Source: an uncultured Opitutia bacterium (GTDB lineage: Bacteria; Verrucomicrobiota; Verrucomicrobiia; Opitutales; UBA953). Taken from it: a stretch of 10,108 nt of DNA. The stretch lies in contig CAIVYX010000162.1 of the NCBI GenBank assembly GCA_903910245.1, positions 1 through 10,108 of the forward strand. The letters run 5' to 3'. The notes below the pieces were generated by a model. That model saw nothing but the letters and a program-made list of their open reading frames with translations. It searched no databases and had not been told where the DNA came from. The position numbers and the translations under genes are program-made. Within the stretch, counting starts at the first letter, position 1, and each line of letters opens with the position of its first letter. This document shows positions 6,399-10,108 of the stretch, piece after piece.

Positions 6399-7820
6399 GT
6401 GTCCAGCTCCCCCGCCCATTACGACGCCGTTATTATCGGTGCCGGTATGTCTGGCCTCGCCGCCGCGGTGCGGCTGGGGATGTTCGGTCGTAAGGTCTTG
6501 GTACTCGAGCGGCACAACGCGGCTGGCGGTCTGAATTCCTTCTACGCCCGCGGCAAGCGGAAGTATGACGTCGGCCTGCACGCCTTGACGAACTGGGTGC
6601 CTGAAGGCGTCAAAGGGGCGCCCTTGGTCAAGTTGATGCGCCAGCTCCGTATCCGTCGCGAGGAACTCGACCTGTGTCCGCAGCTCGGCTCCCGCGTGAC
6701 GATGGCTGGGAAGAACCTTCGCCTGAATAACGACTACGAATCCCTGCTGGCCGACGTCGCCCGCGAATTCCCGAAATCCGTCGACAAGTTCGTCGCGCTC
6801 GACGCCTGGATTGCCGGGCTGGATGAAGCTGCGCTCGAGGCCCATGGCGGATCGGCTCGCGCCTTACTCGACGAACGTCTCGGCGACCCATTGCTCCGCG
6901 ACATGCTGCTGCTGCCGACCTGTTTCTACGGTAGTGCGCTGGAGGATGATATCGAGGTCTCGCAGTTTGCCGTGATGTGGCGTTCGCTTTTCCGCGAAGG
7001 GTTCGCCCGGCCTTTCATCGGCGTACGACAGGTCATCCGTCTGCTCACCGACCGGTGCCGCGAGCACGGCGTCGAGCGACGCATGAAGTGCGGCGTCCAG
7101 AAGATCGAAGTGCGCGCCGGTCGCGCCGCTGCGCTCGTCCTGGACGACGGTACCGAAGTTACCGCCGGCGCGGTTTATTCTTCGGCCGGAGCGGTCGAGA
7201 CGATGCGGTTACGTTCTGATGCGGCGCCAGCTGCCGGCGCCGAGGCCATCGGCCGCCTAGGCTACGCCGAGACCATTGCGACCTATGACCCGGCGGCCTT
7301 CGCCGGTTTCGGCTGGAAGGATACCATTATCTTCTTCTGCGACTCTGAGCGTTTCAGCTATCGTGCACCCAAGGAATTAGTGGACCCCCGTTCGGGCGTG
7401 ATCTGCATTCCGAATAATTATCAGTACGGGGAGGGCAGGGCACTCGACGAGGGCTGGCTGCGTGTCACCTCCCTTGCTAACCATGACGCCTGGTGCGCTT
7501 TACCCGAGGCCGAATACCAAGCTCGCAAGCAGGAGTGGTGCGGTCGCCTTAATCGCGTCGCCCGCGCTCATCTACCGGTTATCGCCGACGTGGCCCATGA
7601 TGCCGCGCAGACCTCGACGGATGTCTTCACGCCGCGGACCGTCCGTAAGTTCACTGGGCATCTCAACGGCGCCATCTACGGCTCGACCGTGAAGCGGCGC
7701 GACGGCCGGACCGACCTCGAGAACCTCTTCCTGATCGGCACGGACCAAGGTTTTCTGGGGGTTACCGGGGCAATGTTGTCTGGCATTTCCATGGCCAATC
7801 TGCACGGTCTGAAGGCGTAA
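6399..7820 (+). CDS. FAD-dependent oxidoreductase, phytoene desaturase / carotenoid isomerase / retinol saturase-like
   Basis: The 473-residue protein starts with a dinucleotide-binding Rossmann motif, VIIGAGMSGLAAA (11-23; glycines 14, 16 and 19), ending in Glu37 of VLER, which would hold the FAD ribose. A GG motif follows (AAGGLNSF, 41-48). Near the C-terminus TPRTVRKFTGHLNGAIYGS (411-429) and LFLIGTDQGFLGVTGAMLSG (443-462) match the typical end of CrtI-type flavoproteins, where the second motif completes the FAD site. The family acts on long conjugated or isoprenoid chains: desaturation, cis-trans isomerisation or saturation. The substrate cannot be read from the sequence, and no phytoene synthase or other carotenoid gene is in the window. 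The start is GTG without a ribosome binding site, fitting the leaderless promoter. The MFS transporter gene follows 10 nt later. Confidence 0.87.
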   Translation: MSSSPAHYDAVIIGAGMSGLAAAVRLGMFGRKVLVLERHNAAGGLNSFYARGKRKYDVGLHALTNWVPEGVKGAPLVKLMRQLRIRREELDLCPQLGSRVTMAGKNLRLNNDYESLLADVAREFPKSVDKFVALDAWIAGLDEAALEAHGGSARALLDERLGDPLLRDMLLLPTCFYGSALEDDIEVSQFAVMWRSLFREGFARPFIGVRQVIRLLTDRCREHGVERRMKCGVQKIEVRAGRAAALVLDDGTEVTAGAVYSSAGAVETMRLRSDAAPAAGAEAIGRLGYAETIATYDPAAFAGFGWKDTIIFFCDSERFSYRAPKELVDPRSGVICIPNNYQYGEGRALDEGWLRVTSLANHDAWCALPEAEYQARKQEWCGRLNRVARAHLPVIADVAHDAAQTSTDVFTPRTVRKFTGHLNGAIYGSTVKRRDGRTDLENLFLIGTDQGFLGVTGAMLSGISMANLHGLKA

Positions 7821-7830
7821 CCCCGCCTTC
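7811..7830 (+). other. Perfect 7-bp hairpin between the oxidoreductase stop and the MFS start
   Basis: GAAGGCG-TAACCC-CGCCTTC pairs perfectly over 7 bp. The loop begins with the TAA stop codon, and the stem ends on the base just before the ATG of the MFS gene. It fills the whole 10-nt gap, leaving no room for a ribosome binding site. It could stabilise the upstream message or link translation of the two genes. Confidence 0.5.
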
Positions 7831-9117
7831 ATGAGCACCCCTGTTTCTCTGGACCAGCCACGCCCCCTCTGGAAGGACTTGCTCCATCCGGCCGTCATCG
7901 TCGGGGCGCTCGGCTACTTCGTTGATATCTACGACCTCACGCTGTTCATGACCGTGCGCGAGCAGAGTCTGAAGGATCTCGGCTTGGGACACCTCATCAC
8001 GGGCGGCCAGTGGTACCATGACCTGATGTCCTGGCAGATGGCCGGCATGCTCCTCGGTGGTATCTTCTTCGGTATCCTCGGCGACCGCATGGGCCGACTC
8101 ACCACGCTCTTCGGGTCCATCTTGCTCTATTCGCTGGCCAATATCGCCAACGGCTTTGTCAACAGCTTCGAGGCCTATGCGACCTGGCGCTTCATCGCGG
8201 GCATCGGTCTCGCGGGCGAGCTAGGTGGCTGCATCGCGCTCGTGTCGGAATCCCTCTCCAAGGAACGACGCGGCTACGGCACCGCGCTGGTGGCCACCGT
8301 CGGCGTCTTCGGTGCAGTCGTGGCCGGCCTGATGGCCGAGGTCGTGACCTGGCGGACCAACTTCTTCATCGGTGGCGGTCTGGGCTTGGCTCTGCTAGCC
8401 ATGCGGGTCGGTGTGCGTGAGTCCGGCATGTTCCATCAAGCGAAGGAGTCGGAATCCCCCGGCTCGATTTCCCGCGGAAATTTCTTCGCTCTGTTCACCA
8501 GTCGTGACCGTTTCGCCCGGTACGCCCGTTGTATTCTTATCGGCCTGCCTACGTGGTTCATGATCGGCATCCTCGTCCAGCGCGCCGGCTCGCACTTCGC
8601 CCCCGCCATGGGCGTCGAAGGCGCGATCTTGTCCAGTCGCGCCGTGGCGCTCTTTTATCTCGGCCTCACCTTTGGCGACTTTGGCAGCGGCTTCGGCAGC
8701 CAGCTGATCAAGTCCCGTCGCAAGACGGTCTTCGCCTTCTTGGTCTTCAGTGCCGTCTGCGTCGGCGTCTACCTGCTCGGCACCAAGGGTTGGACTGCGA
8801 CCAGCTTCTACGGGCTCATCTTCCTGCTTGGCCTCGGGATGGGCTACTGGGCGATCTTTGTCACGATTGCCGCCGAGCAGTTCGGCACGAACCTCCGCGC
8901 CACCGTGGCGACCACCGTGCCCAACTTCGCGCGTGGCTCCCTGGTCTTGCTGACCTTAGGGTTCACGTGGCTGACGGGAACCAAGGATCAACCCTGGCTC
9001 AGTGCGCCGCAGGCCGCCGGCATCCTCGCTCTCATTTGTTTCGGCTCCGCCTTCTTGGCGCTTTGGAAGATGGAAGAGACCTACGGTAAGGACCTGGACT
9101 ACCAGGAGAAGAAGTAA
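7831..9117 (+). CDS. Major facilitator superfamily (MFS) transporter
   Basis: The 428-residue protein has the length and hydrophobic pattern of a 12-helix MFS carrier. VDIYD (31-35) in helix 1 has the paired acids common in sugar/metabolite proton symporters. The loop between helices 2 and 3 carries motif A, GILGDRMGRL (81-90). LVSESLSKERRGYG (137-150) and its second-half counterpart EQFGTNLRATVATTVPN (349-365) are conserved cytoplasmic loops. This resembles the sugar-porter or metabolite:H+ symporter branches, and the substrate is unknown. It follows the oxidoreductase by 10 nt and is probably cotranscribed with it, so a linked substrate or product is possible. The sequence before the ATG has no ribosome binding site. 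The C-terminus EKK ends 3 nt from the end of the convergent gene. Confidence 0.93.
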   Translation: MSTPVSLDQPRPLWKDLLHPAVIVGALGYFVDIYDLTLFMTVREQSLKDLGLGHLITGGQWYHDLMSWQMAGMLLGGIFFGILGDRMGRLTTLFGSILLYSLANIANGFVNSFEAYATWRFIAGIGLAGELGGCIALVSESLSKERRGYGTALVATVGVFGAVVAGLMAEVVTWRTNFFIGGGLGLALLAMRVGVRESGMFHQAKESESPGSISRGNFFALFTSRDRFARYARCILIGLPTWFMIGILVQRAGSHFAPAMGVEGAILSSRAVALFYLGLTFGDFGSGFGSQLIKSRRKTVFAFLVFSAVCVGVYLLGTKGWTATSFYGLIFLLGLGMGYWAIFVTIAAEQFGTNLRATVATTVPNFARGSLVLLTLGFTWLTGTKDQPWLSAPQAAGILALICFGSAFLALWKMEETYGKDLDYQEKK

Positions 9118-9127
9118 GGCTTACTTC
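9111..9127. terminator. 17-bp palindrome shared by two convergent stop codons
   Basis: GAAGTAAG-G-CTTACTTC is a perfect inverted repeat spanning the TAA of the MFS gene on one strand and the TAA of the sulfatase-activating enzyme on the other. RNA from either strand could form a 7-bp stem with a 3-nt loop. The stem is AT-rich and no T-run follows, so strong termination is doubtful. Both proteins end in Lys before TAA, which accounts for part of the symmetry. Confidence 0.4.
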
Positions 9128-10104
9128 GTCGATTCCGGCTGGTCCGAGACGCAGCGGAAGCCGACGTGGTTGGTCGACGTCAACGTGTCCAGTCCTTGGC
9201 GTGACGTCGCTCGGTAGCGGAAGCAGTAGCCTTCGTCGCATAGCCACGAGCCACCGCGGATCACGTGCTGGCCGTAGCCGGTCCTCTCGGGGTCATAGCC
9301 GATGGCTGGCCCGATGGGGCGGTCTTTCGGCGAGACCTTATAGTATTCGAGGCCATACCAGTCCTCGCACATCTCCCACACGTTACCGGCCATGTCATAG
9401 AGTCCGTAGCTGTTAGGCGGGAAGGATTTCACCGGGGCGACGTAGGTGAAACCGTCGACGCCGTTGTCGCGCTCGGGGAACTTACCCTGCCAGTGGTTGC
9501 ACATGATCTTGCCGTTCGGGCGTTCTTCGTCGCCCCAGATAAAGGGTTTATCCTTGAGGCCGCCGCGCGCCGCGAATTCCCATTCGGCTTCCGTCGGTAG
9601 GCGCTTGCCGGCCCACTTCGCGTAGGCCTGGACGTCCTTGTAGGTCAGGCAGAGCACGGGGTGATTCATGCGCTCCTTGATGGTGGAATTCTGGCCTTCG
9701 GGCTGACGCCAGTTGGCGCCGGCGGTAAAGTTCCACCAAGGCAGGTTGGCGCCGCCGCACTGGAAGGGGTTCACGCCGGAGACTTTCTTAAAAAGTAACG
9801 AGCCGCCTTTGAGGAATTCGGGCGGCGCGTCGGGGAACTTGCGTGGATCAAGATCTTGCTCGGCGTCGGTGACATACTGGGTCGAGTCGACAAAAGCCTG
9901 GAACTGCGCGTTGGTGACCTCGGTGACGTCCATCCAGAAACCTTTGATGACGATGGCGTGGCCGGGAGCTTCTTCGGCGTGTTTTTCGTCGGCCTTGTCG
10001 CTGCCCATCGTGAATTCTCCGCCCTTGATCCAGACCATGCCGACGGTCGCCGGGCTGGTTGGCGAGTGGTTTAAGGCCAGTACGATGAAGGGCGTCACCA
10101 TCAT
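9121..10104 (-). CDS. Formylglycine-generating enzyme (sulfatase-modifying factor), 5' end possibly outside the window
   Basis: At 327 residues this has the FGE-sulfatase domain almost from end to end. It opens with GMVWIKGGEFTMGSD (22-36), then DVTEVTNAQFQAFV (59-72), KRLPTEAEWEFAARGG (167-182), YGLYDMAGNVWEMCEDWY (233-250) and IRGGSWLCDEGYCFRYRATSR (282-302). Cys289 and Cys294 form the C-x4-C pair that binds copper and does the chemistry in true FGEs. This sets it apart from the many FGE-fold proteins lacking cysteines. The reaction turns the cysteine of a sulfatase CxPxR motif into formylglycine using oxygen. No sulfatase is in the window, so its targets are elsewhere. The first residues (MMVTPFIVLALNHSPTSPA) look like the end of a signal peptide without a basic N-region. 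The true start may therefore lie beyond the edge, and the enzyme may act in the periplasm. Confidence 0.93.
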   Translation of the reverse strand: MMVTPFIVLALNHSPTSPATVGMVWIKGGEFTMGSDKADEKHAEEAPGHAIVIKGFWMDVTEVTNAQFQAFVDSTQYVTDAEQDLDPRKFPDAPPEFLKGGSLLFKKVSGVNPFQCGGANLPWWNFTAGANWRQPEGQNSTIKERMNHPVLCLTYKDVQAYAKWAGKRLPTEAEWEFAARGGLKDKPFIWGDEERPNGKIMCNHWQGKFPERDNGVDGFTYVAPVKSFPPNSYGLYDMAGNVWEMCEDWYGLEYYKVSPKDRPIGPAIGYDPERTGYGQHVIRGGSWLCDEGYCFRYRATSRQGLDTLTSTNHVGFRCVSDQPESTK

Positions 10105-10108
10105 GACG

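Overview
The window is GC-rich DNA packed with bacterial genes. Several genes start with GTG and almost none has a recognisable Shine-Dalgarno sequence. The gene set is a TerC membrane protein, an MsbA-type exporter, a family 9 glycosyltransferase, a genuine formylglycine-generating enzyme, and a secreted protein of a kind I associate with Verrucomicrobiota. This fits a Gram-negative member of that phylum, perhaps class Opitutae. That assignment is inference from style and content; no marker gene is present. I see no mobile element, CRISPR array or phage gene, so this looks like an ordinary chromosomal region.

Layout. On the minus strand from the left edge to 955 is an NYN-domain (LabA/DUF88-like) putative ribonuclease with an Arg/Glu/Pro-rich tail, cut by the window edge. 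A short AT-rich divergent promoter region follows. Next is a plus-strand gene (1090-2271) for an exported protein of unknown function with a possible NlpC/P60-like C-terminal domain. A minus-strand tRNA-Arg(CCU) lies at 2290-2361. A plus-strand run then begins: TerC family protein (2455-3501), MsbA-like ABC exporter (3550-5355), GT9 heptosyltransferase-like protein (5357-6355), CrtI/retinol-saturase-like FAD oxidoreductase (6399-7820) and an MFS transporter (7831-9117). Converging on it from the right edge is a minus-strand formylglycine-generating enzyme (9121-10104).

How the genes work together. The ABC exporter and the GT9 protein are one nucleotide apart and probably serve cell-envelope glycolipid (LPS-like) assembly. 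The oxidoreductase and MFS transporter are 10 nt apart and probably form a second unit with its own promoter. The formylglycine-generating enzyme would activate sulfatases encoded elsewhere.

I find no complete undescribed system. The points most worth a second look are: (i) perfect inverted repeats built around the stop codons of three to four consecutive genes; (ii) promoter-like TTGAC boxes exactly 34 nt before two start codons, with a weaker one at 35 nt before a third, which suggests leaderless mRNAs; (iii) the secreted possible Cys/His protein; and (iv) a GT9 protein that has lost both hallmark residues of its family.
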